DNA of 64,000 nucleotides, taken from Auraticoccus cholistanensis. Lineage in GTDB: Bacteria > Actinomycetota > Actinomycetes > Propionibacteriales > Propionibacteriaceae. This document shows positions 1-8,290 of this stretch, piece by piece (within the stretch, counting starts at the first letter, position 1; each line of letters begins with the position of its first letter). The position numbers and the translations under genes are program-made. The notes below the pieces were generated by a model. That model ran no database searches, was not told the origin of the DNA, and saw only the letters and a list, made by a program, of their open reading frames with translations. The stretch is from NCBI RefSeq assembly GCF_009742705.1, contig NZ_WPCU01000007.1, forward strand, positions 51,999-115,998, read 5' to 3'.

Positions 1-614
1 GCGGCTACATCGTCTACGCCGGCGCGCACCGGCTGCTGGACTCCGGCATCTCCGGACCCGAGCACGTCCGCGACATCAGCCGCAGCTCGGTGCTCGGCAT
101 CGTGGTCACCGGCGTGATGCGGGTGGTGCTCTTCCTGGCCATCCTCGGGGTGGTCTCGGGCGGGGCCGTGCTGGACCCCTCGCGCCAGGCCGCCTCGGCC
201 TTCGAGGCCGCGGCGGGCGAGGTGGGGCTGCGGGTGTTCGGCATCGTGCTGTGGGCCGCAGCCATCACCAGCGTGATCGGCGCCTCCTACACCACCGTCA
301 CCTTCCTGACGAAGAGCAGCGTCCGCCAGCGCACCCGCACCATCCTGGTGGTGGCCTTCATCGTCGTGACCACCACGGTGTACCTGCTGGTGGGTGCCGC
401 CCCCGCCACCCTGCTCGTCTTCGCCGGCGCGTTCAACGGGATCCTGCTGCCGGTCGGCATCGGCGTCCTGCTGTGGGTGGGGTGGCGGCGTCGCGACCTG
501 CTCAACGGGTACCGCTACCCGGTGTGGCTGCTGGTGGTCGGATCGGTGGCGTGGCTGCTGACCCTCTACCTGGCGATCAACTCCGTCCGCCCGGCCATCG
601 CCCTCTTCTCCTGA
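1..614 (+). CDS. NRAMP-family metal ion transporter, C-terminal part (5' end outside window)
   Basis: Open from the first base (frame starting at position 3), so only the last 203 residues are visible. They form about five or six hydrophobic helices with short charged loops (for example a [10 protein letters not shown] loop), the pattern of the C-terminal half of NRAMP/LeuT-fold divalent-metal symporters. The identification leans on context: in Bacillus the NRAMP-like gene ycsG sits directly before ycsF-kipI-kipA, and here the pxpABC genes follow after a 58 bp gap. The metal-binding DPGN helix would lie upstream, so the substrate cannot be judged. A role in importing a pxp substrate or metal is inference. 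Confidence 0.7.
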   Translation, partial: GYIVYAGAHRLLDSGISGPEHVRDISRSSVLGIVVTGVMRVVLFLAILGVVSGGAVLDPSRQAASAFEAAAGEVGLRVFGIVLWAAAITSVIGASYTTVTFLTKSSVRQRTRTILVVAFIVVTTTVYLLVGAAPATLLVFAGAFNGILLPVGIGVLLWVGWRRRDLLNGYRYPVWLLVVGSVAWLLTLYLAINSVRPAIALFS

Positions 615-672
615 CCGCCTCCCACCGACCTGCCTCCCCGACCACCACCCGCCGCTGACGAAGGAGCGACCG

Positions 673-1434
673 ATGACGACCGTGGACCTCAACTCCGACC
701 TCGGCGAGGGGTTCGGGCACTGGACGCTGGGCGACGACGACGCGCTGCTGGGCATCGTCACCAGCGCCAACGTGGCCTGCGGCTTCCACGCCGGCGACCC
801 GCTGACCATGTCGCGGGTCTGCGAGCAGGCGGTCCGCGAGGACGTCGCCATCGGGGCCCAGGTGGGCTACCGCGACCTGCCCGGCTTCGGCCGCCGGTTC
901 ATCGACATCGAGCCCGAGGCGCTGCGTGCCGACGTGCTGTTCCAGCTCGGCGCCCTCGACGGGTTCGCCCGGGTGGCCGGCTCGCGGGTCCGCTACGTCA
1001 AGCCGCACGGCGCGCTGTACAACACGATCGTCCACCACGAGGAGCAGGCCGCGGCCGTGGTGCGGGCCGTCGCCGACTACGACGCGACCCTGCCGGTGCT
1101 CGGCCTGCCGGGCTCGGCCTGGCTGCGGCTGGCCGCCGAGGCGGGGCTGACGGTGGTGCACGAGGCCTTCGCCGACCGGGCCTACACCCCCGAGGGGACG
1201 CTCGTCTCGCGCCGGCTGCCCGGGTCGGTGCTGCACGACCGCGACGAGATCGCCGAGCGCTGCGTGGCGATGGCCACCGGAGGGGCCATCAAGGACGTCG
1301 AGGGCGGTGACCTGGTGCTCGAGCCGGGGTCCATCTGCGTCCACGGAGACACCCCCGGTGCGGTGGAGATCGCCCGTGCGGTGCGCGAGCGGCTGACGGC
1401 CGCGGGTGTCGAGCTCGCGCCCTTCGCGCCGTGA
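673..1434 (+). CDS. pxpA: 5-oxoprolinase subunit A (LamB/YcsF family)
   Basis: A 253-residue LamB/YcsF protein, full length for the family. It begins with the hallmark NSDLGEGFG segment and carries [10 protein letters not shown] near residue 35 and KPHGALYN near residue 110, the acidic/His pocket of the family. PxpA with PxpB and PxpC forms the ATP-dependent prokaryotic 5-oxoprolinase, which opens 5-oxo-L-proline, a spontaneous damage product of glutamine, to glutamate in the cytosol. An AAGGAGCG ribosome site precedes the ATG. The gene ends in a GTGA overlap with pxpB, so the three subunits are translationally coupled. Confidence 0.95.
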   Translation: MTTVDLNSDLGEGFGHWTLGDDDALLGIVTSANVACGFHAGDPLTMSRVCEQAVREDVAIGAQVGYRDLPGFGRRFIDIEPEALRADVLFQLGALDGFARVAGSRVRYVKPHGALYNTIVHHEEQAAAVVRAVADYDATLPVLGLPGSAWLRLAAEAGLTVVHEAFADRAYTPEGTLVSRRLPGSVLHDRDEIAERCVAMATGGAIKDVEGGDLVLEPGSICVHGDTPGAVEIARAVRERLTAAGVELAPFAP

Positions 1435-2045
1435 GGGTGCTGCCCAGCGGCAGCACCGCGCTGCTGGTCGAGCTCGACGGGCTGGGCGAGGTGCTCGCGC
1501 TCTACGCGGCCCTCGACGAGGAGCGCGCCCCCGGGGTGGTCGACCTGGTGCCGGCCGGGCGCACCGTGCTGGTCGTCACCGACCCCGGGCAGACGACGCT
1601 CGCCGCCGTGGAGGCCTGGGTGCGGGGCACCACCCCGCGCCCCGGCGCCCGTGACGCCGGTGAGCGGGTCGAGATCCCGGTGGTCTACGACGGCGAGGAC
1701 CTGCCCGACGTCGCCCGGCTGCTCGGCTGCGACGAGGACGAGGTGGTGCGCCGCCACACCGGCACGGAGTGGACGGTCGCCTTCTGCGGGTTCGCACCCG
1801 GCTTCGGCTACCTCACCGCCGACGACGGCGACTGGCAGATCGCCCGCCGCTCCTCCCCGCGCACCCGGGTGCCGGCCGGGTCGGTCGCCCTGGCGGGGGA
1901 GTACAGCGGCGTCTACCCGCGGCAGAGCCCCGGCGGCTGGCAGCTGATCGGGCGCACGGAGCTGGCCGTGTTCGACCTGCACCGCGACCCGCCGGCGCTG
2001 CTCACCCCCGGCACCCGGGTCCGCTTCACGGCGGTGACGGCGTGA
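1431..2045 (+). CDS. pxpB: 5-oxoprolinase subunit B (KipI-like)
   Basis: A 204-residue KipI/PxpB protein (allophanate hydrolase subunit 1 fold). It shows the family motif GFAPGFGYL at about residue 120 and the [14 protein letters not shown] stretch near the C-terminus. It partners PxpC in the carboxylating/ATP-using half of 5-oxoprolinase. The GTG start is inside the pxpA stop (GTGA), and its own stop overlaps the pxpC start the same way, which argues for a stoichiometric complex. Bacillus KipI also inhibits the sporulation kinase KinA; nothing here suggests that role. Confidence 0.94.
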   Translation: MRVLPSGSTALLVELDGLGEVLALYAALDEERAPGVVDLVPAGRTVLVVTDPGQTTLAAVEAWVRGTTPRPGARDAGERVEIPVVYDGEDLPDVARLLGCDEDEVVRRHTGTEWTVAFCGFAPGFGYLTADDGDWQIARRSSPRTRVPAGSVALAGEYSGVYPRQSPGGWQLIGRTELAVFDLHRDPPALLTPGTRVRFTAVTA

Positions 2046-2890
2046 ACCGGGAGCTCACCGTGGTCGAGCCCGGTCCGCTGACCACGGTGCAGGACGCGGG
2101 CCGTCCCGGGCAGGGGGCGCTGGGCATCGGCCGCTCCGGCGCCTGCGACCGGGCCGCGCACCGGCTGGCCAACCGGCTGGTGGGCAACCCGGAGGACGCC
2201 GCCGTCCTGGAGGTCACCTTCGGCGGGCTGGTGCTGCGGGCCGGGACCGACGTGCTGGTCGCCCTCACCGGTGCCCGCTGCCCGGGCACCCCGCACCTGG
2301 CCCCCACCTGGTTGCCCGCCGGGGCGGAGCTGCGGCTCGCCCCGCCGACGAGCGGGCTGCGGACCTACCTGGCGGTGCGCGGCGGCGTCGACGTCGAGCC
2401 GGTGCTGGGCTCCCGGTCCACCGACGTGATGTCGGGTCTGGGCCCGCCCGCGCTGCGTGCCGGTGACCGGCTCCCGGTGGGGGAGCCGACGCTGCCGCTG
2501 CCCGGCGTCGACCTGGCCCCGGTGGCCGAGCCACCGGCCGGCACCGTGCAGGTGCGGGTGCTGCCCGGACCGCGCCGGGACTGGTTCGACGACAGCGCCT
2601 GGGAGCTGCTGCTCGGCCAGGAGTACCGGGTCAGCAGCGACAGCAACCGGGTCGGCGTCCGCCTCGAGGGCGAGCCGCTGCAGCGGGGGCGCCAGGGCGA
2701 GCTGCCCAGCGAGGGCATGGTCCGCGGCGCCCTGCAGATCCCGCCGTCGGGGGTGCCGGTGCTGTTCCTCGCCGACCACCCGGTCACCGGCGGCTACCCG
2801 GTGGTCGGCTACGTGGCCGACCCCGACGTGGACCGCTGCGCGCAGCTGCGCCCCGGCCAGGGGCTGCGGTTCTCGTCCCGGCTCAGCTGA
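2042..2890 (+). CDS. pxpC: 5-oxoprolinase subunit C (KipA-like, biotin-dependent carboxyltransferase family)
   Basis: A 282-residue allophanate-hydrolase-subunit-2-like protein. It carries the family signatures GRSGACDRAAHRLAN near the N-terminus, DSNRVGVRL and PSEGMVRGALQIPPSG. It starts with GTG inside the pxpB stop codon. It is the third 5-oxoprolinase subunit. The end runs 8 bp into the convergent oxidoreductase gene. There is no room for a terminator between the two, so transcripts from both sides probably overlap. Confidence 0.94.
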   Translation: MNRELTVVEPGPLTTVQDAGRPGQGALGIGRSGACDRAAHRLANRLVGNPEDAAVLEVTFGGLVLRAGTDVLVALTGARCPGTPHLAPTWLPAGAELRLAPPTSGLRTYLAVRGGVDVEPVLGSRSTDVMSGLGPPALRAGDRLPVGEPTLPLPGVDLAPVAEPPAGTVQVRVLPGPRRDWFDDSAWELLLGQEYRVSSDSNRVGVRLEGEPLQRGRQGELPSEGMVRGALQIPPSGVPVLFLADHPVTGGYPVVGYVADPDVDRCAQLRPGQGLRFSSRLS

Positions 2891-3896
2891 GCTGCACCAC
2901 GTCGCCGGTGCGGGCCGACTCCTGCGCGGCGGCCACCACCTGCAGCGAGCGGAGCCCGGCGGCGCCGTCGGGCTGCGGGGTGCGGCCGGTGCGGATGGCG
3001 TCGACGAACTCCGCGACCAGGGGGGCGTCGGCGTCGGAGCCGTAGGGCTGCCAGACGGCGGTGCGCCGGGTCTCGGACCAGCCGTCGACCCGCTGGGCGA
3101 AGGCGTCCATGTGGGCGACGCCGGCGGTGGCCACCAGCTCCAGGGTCAGCCCGCCCCAGGTCGGGTAGCTGTCGGGCTTGGACCAGCTGCAGTCGATGGT
3201 GGCCACGACCGGGCCCGGGTACTCCACGCAGACCAGACCGGCGGTCTCGGTCGGGGCCTGCTCGGGGTGGATGAGGCTGTTGCTCTGGGCGTAGACGCTG
3301 CGGGGCGGGACGCCGTCGAGCAGCGCGTCCAGCAGGTCGGCGACGTGCACGGTGTGGTCCACCATCGCGCCGCCGCCGGCGAGCTCGGGGTCGGTGAACC
3401 AGGCCCGGCTGCCGGTCGGGAGCCGGCCGTTGTTGGTGCCGGTCACCGAGCAGACCCGCCCCAGCGAGCCCGAGGCGACCGCCTCGCGCAGGGCGGCGAA
3501 GGCGGTGCTGAACCGCACCGGGTAGGCCACCATCAGGTGCACCCCGGCCCGGGCGCAGGCCTCGACCATGGCCTCGCCGTCGGCCAGCGTGGTGGCCAGC
3601 GGCTTCTCGCAGAGCACGTGGACGCCGGCGGCCGCGGCCTGCTCCACCAGCGGGCGGTGGCGGGCGTTCTCCGAGCACACCACCACCCCGTCGACGCCGC
3701 TGGCCAGCAGCGTGGCGTAGTCCTCGAGGTAGGTCACGCCGAGCTCGGCGGCCAGCTCGGGGCCGCCGACCTCGCCGGCCGGGCGGGTGGCGTGCTCGGG
3801 GTCGGTGGCCACCACCTCGACGCCGTCGAGGGCCTGCAGCGCCCGTACGTAGGACACCGCGTGCAGGTGGGCGAAGGACATCACGCCGATCTTCAT
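2883..3896 (-). CDS. Gfo/Idh/MocA family oxidoreductase
   Basis: A 337-residue NAD(P)-dependent dehydrogenase. The Rossmann start is MKIGVMSFAHLHAVSY rather than a textbook GxGxxG, as in a subgroup of the family. The catalytic CEKPLA motif is near residue 96. Its ATG lies in an ATGA overlap with the stop of the next dehydrogenase upstream (minus strand), so it is the last gene of the sugar-transport operon. Such enzymes oxidise cyclitols, aldoses or their derivatives. The exact substrate cannot be read from sequence. Confidence 0.88.
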   Translation of the reverse strand: MKIGVMSFAHLHAVSYVRALQALDGVEVVATDPEHATRPAGEVGGPELAAELGVTYLEDYATLLASGVDGVVVCSENARHRPLVEQAAAAGVHVLCEKPLATTLADGEAMVEACARAGVHLMVAYPVRFSTAFAALREAVASGSLGRVCSVTGTNNGRLPTGSRAWFTDPELAGGGAMVDHTVHVADLLDALLDGVPPRSVYAQSNSLIHPEQAPTETAGLVCVEYPGPVVATIDCSWSKPDSYPTWGGLTLELVATAGVAHMDAFAQRVDGWSETRRTAVWQPYGSDADAPLVAEFVDAIRTGRTPQPDGAAGLRSLQVVAAAQESARTGDVVQLS

Positions 3897-4891
3897 GCGG
3901 CGACCTCCTCGAGGGTCTCGACCAGGACGGGGCGGCCGGTGCGCAGCGACTCGTTGGCCGCCGCGGCCAGCTGGACGGCCGCGACGCCGTCCTCCGCGCT
4001 CACCCGCGGCGGCGGTCCGCCGGCGAAGGCGGCCGCGATCTCGCGGATCTGCGTCAGGTAGGGGCTCTCCACGAAGGAGGTGGCCGGCAGCAGCCCGGTG
4101 CCGTCGCCGGAGCCGCCGCCGCTGACCCGCAGCGGCGGGTGCTCGGCGGAGTCGTGGCGCAGCAGCCCGTCCGGGCCGGCCACCTCGAAGCTGGTGTGGA
4201 ACGGCGTGCCGGCCGGGGCCCAGCTGCCCATCACGTGGCTCAGCGCACCGGAGCGGTGGGTGAGCACCACGTGGGCGCTGACCACGCCGCGCCGCTCGGC
4301 GGTGTCGGGGGTGCTCACCTGGCGGGCGAAGACCCGCTCCACCTCCCCGGCGTTCCAGCGGGCGAAGTCCAGGTCGTGCACCATCTGGTCGAGCACGATG
4401 CCGCCGCTCAGCGCGGGGTCGGCGAACCACGGCTGGACCGGTCGGGACCCGGTGCGGGTGAAGCGCTGCACGGCGACCGGGCCGACCTCGCCGGCGGCCA
4501 CGGCGGTGTGCATGGCGGCGTACTCGGGGAAGAAGCGGACGACGTGACCGGGGTAGAGCTGCACGCCGGCCGCACGGCAGGTGGCCACCATCTGCTGCGC
4601 CTCGGCCACCCCGAGCGCCAGCGGCTTCTCGCACAGCACGTCGACGCCGGCCGCCGCGGCGGCGGCCACCATCTCCGGGTGCGTGGGCGTGGGGGTGCAG
4701 ACGTCGGCGACGTCGGCCCCGTCCAGGGCCGCCTCGACCGAGCCGACCACCGTCCCGCCGTTGCACCGCTCCACCAGCTCCTGGGCGCCCTTCAGCGAGA
4801 ACACCCTCACCTCGGCCCCGAGCTCCAGCCAGGCCGTCAGGTGCACGGTGGCGATGCCGCCGGCCCCGATCAGCGCCACGATCTGCCTCAC
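3893..4891 (-). CDS. Gfo/Idh/MocA family oxidoreductase
   Basis: A 332-residue dehydrogenase with a clean nucleotide-binding start (VALIGAGGIATVH) and the catalytic CEKPLAL motif near residue 93. I chose the GTG at 4889-4891 because GGAAGGAC sits just upstream and the Rossmann strand begins a few residues in. It lies 32 bp after the permease gene and overlaps the following dehydrogenase. Two paralogous dehydrogenases behind one transporter suggest sequential oxidation or epimerisation of the imported polyol or sugar, as in inositol-type pathways. That is inference. Confidence 0.88.
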   Translation of the reverse strand: MRQIVALIGAGGIATVHLTAWLELGAEVRVFSLKGAQELVERCNGGTVVGSVEAALDGADVADVCTPTPTHPEMVAAAAAAGVDVLCEKPLALGVAEAQQMVATCRAAGVQLYPGHVVRFFPEYAAMHTAVAAGEVGPVAVQRFTRTGSRPVQPWFADPALSGGIVLDQMVHDLDFARWNAGEVERVFARQVSTPDTAERRGVVSAHVVLTHRSGALSHVMGSWAPAGTPFHTSFEVAGPDGLLRHDSAEHPPLRVSGGGSGDGTGLLPATSFVESPYLTQIREIAAAFAGGPPPRVSAEDGVAAVQLAAAANESLRTGRPVLVETLEEVAA

Positions 4892-4923
4892 GTCGTCCTT
4901 CCTCGTTCCTCGTCCGGGAGCGG

Positions 4924-5787
4924 TCAGCCCTTGCTGCCGCTGAGTGCGATGCCCTGCACGAACTGCCGCTGCAGCACCAGGTAGACCACGATCATCGGGA
5001 TGCTGGCCAGCAGCGAGCCTGCCATCAGCACCGGGTAGTTCGTCGAGTACTGGCCCTGCAGCGTGGTGAGCCCGGCGCTGATCGGCAGCACCGACGGGTC
5101 GGTGTTGACCACCAGCGGCCACAGCAGGTCGTTCCAGGCGTTCATCAGGGTGATCACCGCCAGCGCCGCCAGCGCCGGCTTCACCATGGGCAGCATCACG
5201 CTCCAGAAGATCCGCAGCCGGCCGGCGCCGTCGAGCAGGGCGGCCTCCTCGATCTCGTCGGGGATGGTCAGGAAGAACTGGCGCAGCAGGAAGGTGCCGA
5301 AGGCGGAGAACAGGCCGGGCAGCACCAGCGCCGGCAGCGTGTTCAGCAGCCCGAGGGAGACGATGATCTCGTACTGGGGCAGGATCAGCAGCTGGCTGGG
5401 CACCATCAGCACCGACAGGAACAGCGCGAAGAGCAGGTTGCGTCCGGGGAAGCGCAGCCGGGCGAAGGCGTAGGCCGCCAGCGAGCACAGCACCAGCTGG
5501 CCGACCGTCCGCACCCCGGCCATCACCGCCGAGTTCGCCAGCTGCTGCAGGAACGGCAGCGCGCTGTCCACCTCGGCGTAGTTGGACCACAGCCAGCGCT
5601 GCGGCAGCAGGGTGGGCGGTGCGGTGATCGCCTCGGTCTGGGTCTTCAACGAGGTCAGCAGCTGCCAGACGAAGGGGCCCACCATGGCCACCGCACCCAG
5701 CACCAGCACCACGTGGGTGGCGACGGACCCGGCCAGCGACCCGCGTGGGCCGCGGCGTCCGCGGAGGGCGGCGACGGACTCAGACAT
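4924..5787 (-). CDS. Carbohydrate ABC transporter permease (MalG/CUT1 type)
   Basis: A 287-residue inner-membrane permease with six predicted helices. The cytoplasmic EAA loop (EEAALLDGAGRLRIF) at about residue 185 docks the ATPase. The first residues overlap the end of the MalF-type gene by 8 bp. It ends in GIALSGSKG, typical of MalG-like proteins. The operon encodes no ATP-binding subunit, so an MsiK-type shared ATPase elsewhere in the genome is expected. Confidence 0.92.
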   Translation of the reverse strand: MSESVAALRGRRGPRGSLAGSVATHVVLVLGAVAMVGPFVWQLLTSLKTQTEAITAPPTLLPQRWLWSNYAEVDSALPFLQQLANSAVMAGVRTVGQLVLCSLAAYAFARLRFPGRNLLFALFLSVLMVPSQLLILPQYEIIVSLGLLNTLPALVLPGLFSAFGTFLLRQFFLTIPDEIEEAALLDGAGRLRIFWSVMLPMVKPALAALAVITLMNAWNDLLWPLVVNTDPSVLPISAGLTTLQGQYSTNYPVLMAGSLLASIPMIVVYLVLQRQFVQGIALSGSKG

Positions 5788-6727
5788 AGGACACCCACTT
5801 CCGCTGCAGCCAGAACTGGATCGCGGTCAGCGCCGCGATGAGCACCATCAGCACGAACGCGACGGCGGTCGCGGTGCCCTTGGTGTTCTCCACGAAGGCC
5901 ATCTGGTAGAAGAGCGTCACCACCGACTGGGTGGCGTTGAAGGCCGGGTTCGCCGTCGAGCTCTGCGCCATCACGTAGATCAGGTCGAAGATCTGCAGGG
6001 TGTTGATGACGCTGATCACCGTGCAGAAGAAGATGCTCGGGCTCAGCAGCGGCAGCGTGATGCTGAACAGCCGGCGCAGCGGCCCGGCGCCGTCCAGCTC
6101 GGCGGCCTCGAGGTAGTCGCGGGGGATGGCCTTGATGCCGGCGATGAAGATGATCAGGTAGTAGCCGACCTGCGACCACACCTGCACCACGCCGATGGCC
6201 AGCAGCGCGGTGCCGGGGTTGGCCACCCAGTAGGTGCCGGGGATGCCGAACACCGACAGGAAGGCGTTGATCAGGCCGTAGTCGCCGTTGTACAGCCACT
6301 TCCAGACCATGCCGCTGGCCACCGGCAGGGTGACGAAGGGGATGAAGTACAGCGCCCGGTAGACCGCGACGCCGCGCAGCCCCTCCCGGTTGAGCAGCAC
6401 CGCGATGGCGATGGCCACCGGGACCACCGCCAGCCCGATCAGCATGTACAGCACCGTGTTGCCCAGCGCCGTCCAGAACGTGTCGAGGGCGAAGACGGTG
6501 GTGTAGTTGCTCAGGCCGGTGAAGGTGTTGCCGCCGAAAGGTCCCCACTCGGTGAAGCTGAGCACGAACGTGGCCACGGCCGGGTACAGGTAGAAGACCA
6601 GCAGGCCGAGGCCGACGGGGGCCACGAACAGGTAGGCGGTCAGCCGGCTGCGTCCGCTGTCGAGCCAGTGGCGGCGTGGCCGGTGGTCGACGGCGGCGGT
6701 GCGGGTGGCGTCTTCGACGGTGGTCAT
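5780..6727 (-). CDS. Carbohydrate ABC transporter permease (MalF/UgpA type)
   Basis: A 315-residue permease of the CUT1 family with a short polar N-terminus, a first helix (YLFVAPVGLGLLVFYL) and the EAA loop LEAAELDGAGPLRRLF near residue 220. The start ATG sits in an ATGA overlap with the binding-protein stop. Together with the MalG-type partner it forms the membrane channel of a sugar importer. Confidence 0.92.
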   Translation of the reverse strand: MTTVEDATRTAAVDHRPRRHWLDSGRSRLTAYLFVAPVGLGLLVFYLYPAVATFVLSFTEWGPFGGNTFTGLSNYTTVFALDTFWTALGNTVLYMLIGLAVVPVAIAIAVLLNREGLRGVAVYRALYFIPFVTLPVASGMVWKWLYNGDYGLINAFLSVFGIPGTYWVANPGTALLAIGVVQVWSQVGYYLIIFIAGIKAIPRDYLEAAELDGAGPLRRLFSITLPLLSPSIFFCTVISVINTLQIFDLIYVMAQSSTANPAFNATQSVVTLFYQMAFVENTKGTATAVAFVLMVLIAALTAIQFWLQRKWVSYV

Positions 6728-7989
6728 CGCGGCTCCTCGGCCAGCACGGTGTCCATCTCCTGCGCGAGCCGCCGGCAGGCCTCGGCGACCGAGAGGCCGC
6801 CGGCGCCGATCCAGGCCTCGCCGAGGATCTGGTACTGCAGGTTCTCCCAGGTGTTGGTGTTGAGCGAGACCGGGTAGGCGGTGGCGTCGTCGACCTGGTC
6901 GATGAACGACTGCAGCCGGAACTCGGGCTTGGAGGCCAGGTACTCCGACTCGGTGCCCCGGTAGCTGGGCAGCGCGGAGCCGCTGGCTCCCTGGATCTCC
7001 CCGACCCGGCGCCCGGCCATGAACCGGACCAGCTCGAAGGCGGCGTCGGGATGGGGGGTCCGGGCGTTGACCACGTTGGCCAGCCCGTGGATGACGTTGC
7101 CGCGGACCCGTCCCCGCGGCAGCACGGTGATCCCCGTCCGCTCCCGGACCGCCGGCTCCTCGTAGGCGGCCGCGGCGTCGTTGGGCAGCCCGTGGTACAT
7201 GGCGACGTTGCCGCCCAGGAACAGCGAGCGGCCGTCGGTGTCGGCGGTGGCCATCGCGTTGGGGGCCAGGTCGGCCTCGATCAGCTCCGTCCAGTACTCC
7301 AGCCCGCCGATGGTGGCGGGGTCGGCGAACCCGGAGCGGCCGTCCCGGACGACCCAGCCCTCGTTCTGGAAGATCGTCGGGTACAGGTTGCGCTGCCGGT
7401 CGATCGCCGAGCTGATCCCGTACTGGTTCCGCTCCCGGTTGCGCAGCTCCGGCAGCGCCTGCCGCACCGTGTCCCACGTCCAGGTCTCGTCGGGGTAGGG
7501 CACGCCGGCGGCGTCGAAGAGCTCCTTGTTGTAGTACAGGCTGATGCAGTCGTAGTCCTTGGGGACGCCGTACTGCTCACCCTGGTAGCGGTAGAGCTCC
7601 ACCAGGTCGGGCGGGTGGGCGGCGAGGTCCTCGCCGGCGGCGGCCAGCCTCTCCCCGAGCGGGAGCAGCGTGCCGTAGGCGGCGAACTTGCGGATGTTGG
7701 GCCCGTTCATCCAGAACACGTCCGGCGCGCCGCCGCCGGTGATCGAGGTCTGCAGCCGCGTCCAGTAGGTGGCGAACGGGGTGACCTGGATGTCGACCTC
7801 GATCTCGGGGTGCTCGGCGGTGAACTCCTCGACCACCGTCCGCATCGCCGGCACCTGCAGCTGGTCCCACACGCCGTAGGAGATCCGGGCCCGCCCGCCG
7901 CTGCCGCGGTCCGGCTCCGAGGACGTGCAGCCGAGGGTGGCGGCCACGGGGGTGAGGGCGCAGGCGGAGAGGAAGGAACGACGACGCAA
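6724..7989 (-). CDS. Extracellular sugar-binding lipoprotein of the ABC transporter
   Basis: A 421-residue solute-binding protein (SBP_bac_1 type). The N-terminus MRRRSFLSACALTPVAATLG runs into the lipobox Cys at residue 21 (LGC), so it should be lipid-anchored outside the membrane. The RRRS start may also suit the Tat route. The start is a TTG at 7987-7989, supported by AGGAGG at 7995-8000, 5 nt away. It is the first gene of the minus-strand operon with two permeases and two dehydrogenases. Confidence 0.9.
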   Translation of the reverse strand: MRRRSFLSACALTPVAATLGCTSSEPDRGSGGRARISYGVWDQLQVPAMRTVVEEFTAEHPEIEVDIQVTPFATYWTRLQTSITGGGAPDVFWMNGPNIRKFAAYGTLLPLGERLAAAGEDLAAHPPDLVELYRYQGEQYGVPKDYDCISLYYNKELFDAAGVPYPDETWTWDTVRQALPELRNRERNQYGISSAIDRQRNLYPTIFQNEGWVVRDGRSGFADPATIGGLEYWTELIEADLAPNAMATADTDGRSLFLGGNVAMYHGLPNDAAAAYEEPAVRERTGITVLPRGRVRGNVIHGLANVVNARTPHPDAAFELVRFMAGRRVGEIQGASGSALPSYRGTESEYLASKPEFRLQSFIDQVDDATAYPVSLNTNTWENLQYQILGEAWIGAGGLSVAEACRRLAQEMDTVLAEEPR

Positions 7990-8029
7990 CAGGTCCTCCT
8001 GGTCACGGGCGGTCGGGGGGGTCCGATCG

Positions 8030-8070
8030 GCCCGGCCAGCGGCCGGGCGGTGAGCAGGTCACCGACCCTA
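8030..8070 (-). promoter_or_regulatory. Promoter and 5' hairpin of the sugar ABC operon
   Basis: On the minus strand a TAGGGT -10 box lies at 8065-8070. Downstream, in the roughly 70 nt leader, a perfect 8-bp hairpin sits at 8030-8048 (GCCCGGCC, AGC, GGCCGGGC) before the AGGAGG site. No convincing -35 was seen. The rest of the 301 bp gap to 8291 holds the plus-strand promoter described separately and nothing else that I recognise. Confidence 0.45.
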
Positions 8071-8131
8071 GCGGATCTGACCCCGGCTGCCCGGTGACGG
8101 GCCCGGCGCCGCCCGGACGCGCGCCCGCCCC

Positions 8132-8160
8132 TTGCCGGCGGTCGGCGTCCCGCCTAGCAT
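8132..8160 (+). promoter_or_regulatory. Sigma-70-type promoter for the ABC/two-component operon
   Basis: TTGCCG at 8132-8137 and TAGCAT at 8155-8160 are separated by exactly 17 nt. Transcription should begin near 8167. An AGGAGG at 8187-8192 then stands 5 nt before an in-frame GTG at 8198, which is a possible alternative start for the next gene. Confidence 0.55.
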
Positions 8161-8290
8161 CTCGTACAGGCCTGTTCAGCTTGGGGAGGAGGTTCGGGTG
8201 GACGCACCGGCGTCTCCCACCGGGGGTGGAACCGAGGTTCTGCCCCGCGGCAGACGCGTGGACGGGCGGCGTCCCGGTTCGCTGGGGGAC

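Noticed and set aside
2457-4061. A 534-codon plus-strand frame over the end of pxpC and the first dehydrogenase
   Set aside because: Low-complexity Arg/Ser/Gly translation; both real genes in this stretch have clear motifs in other frames.
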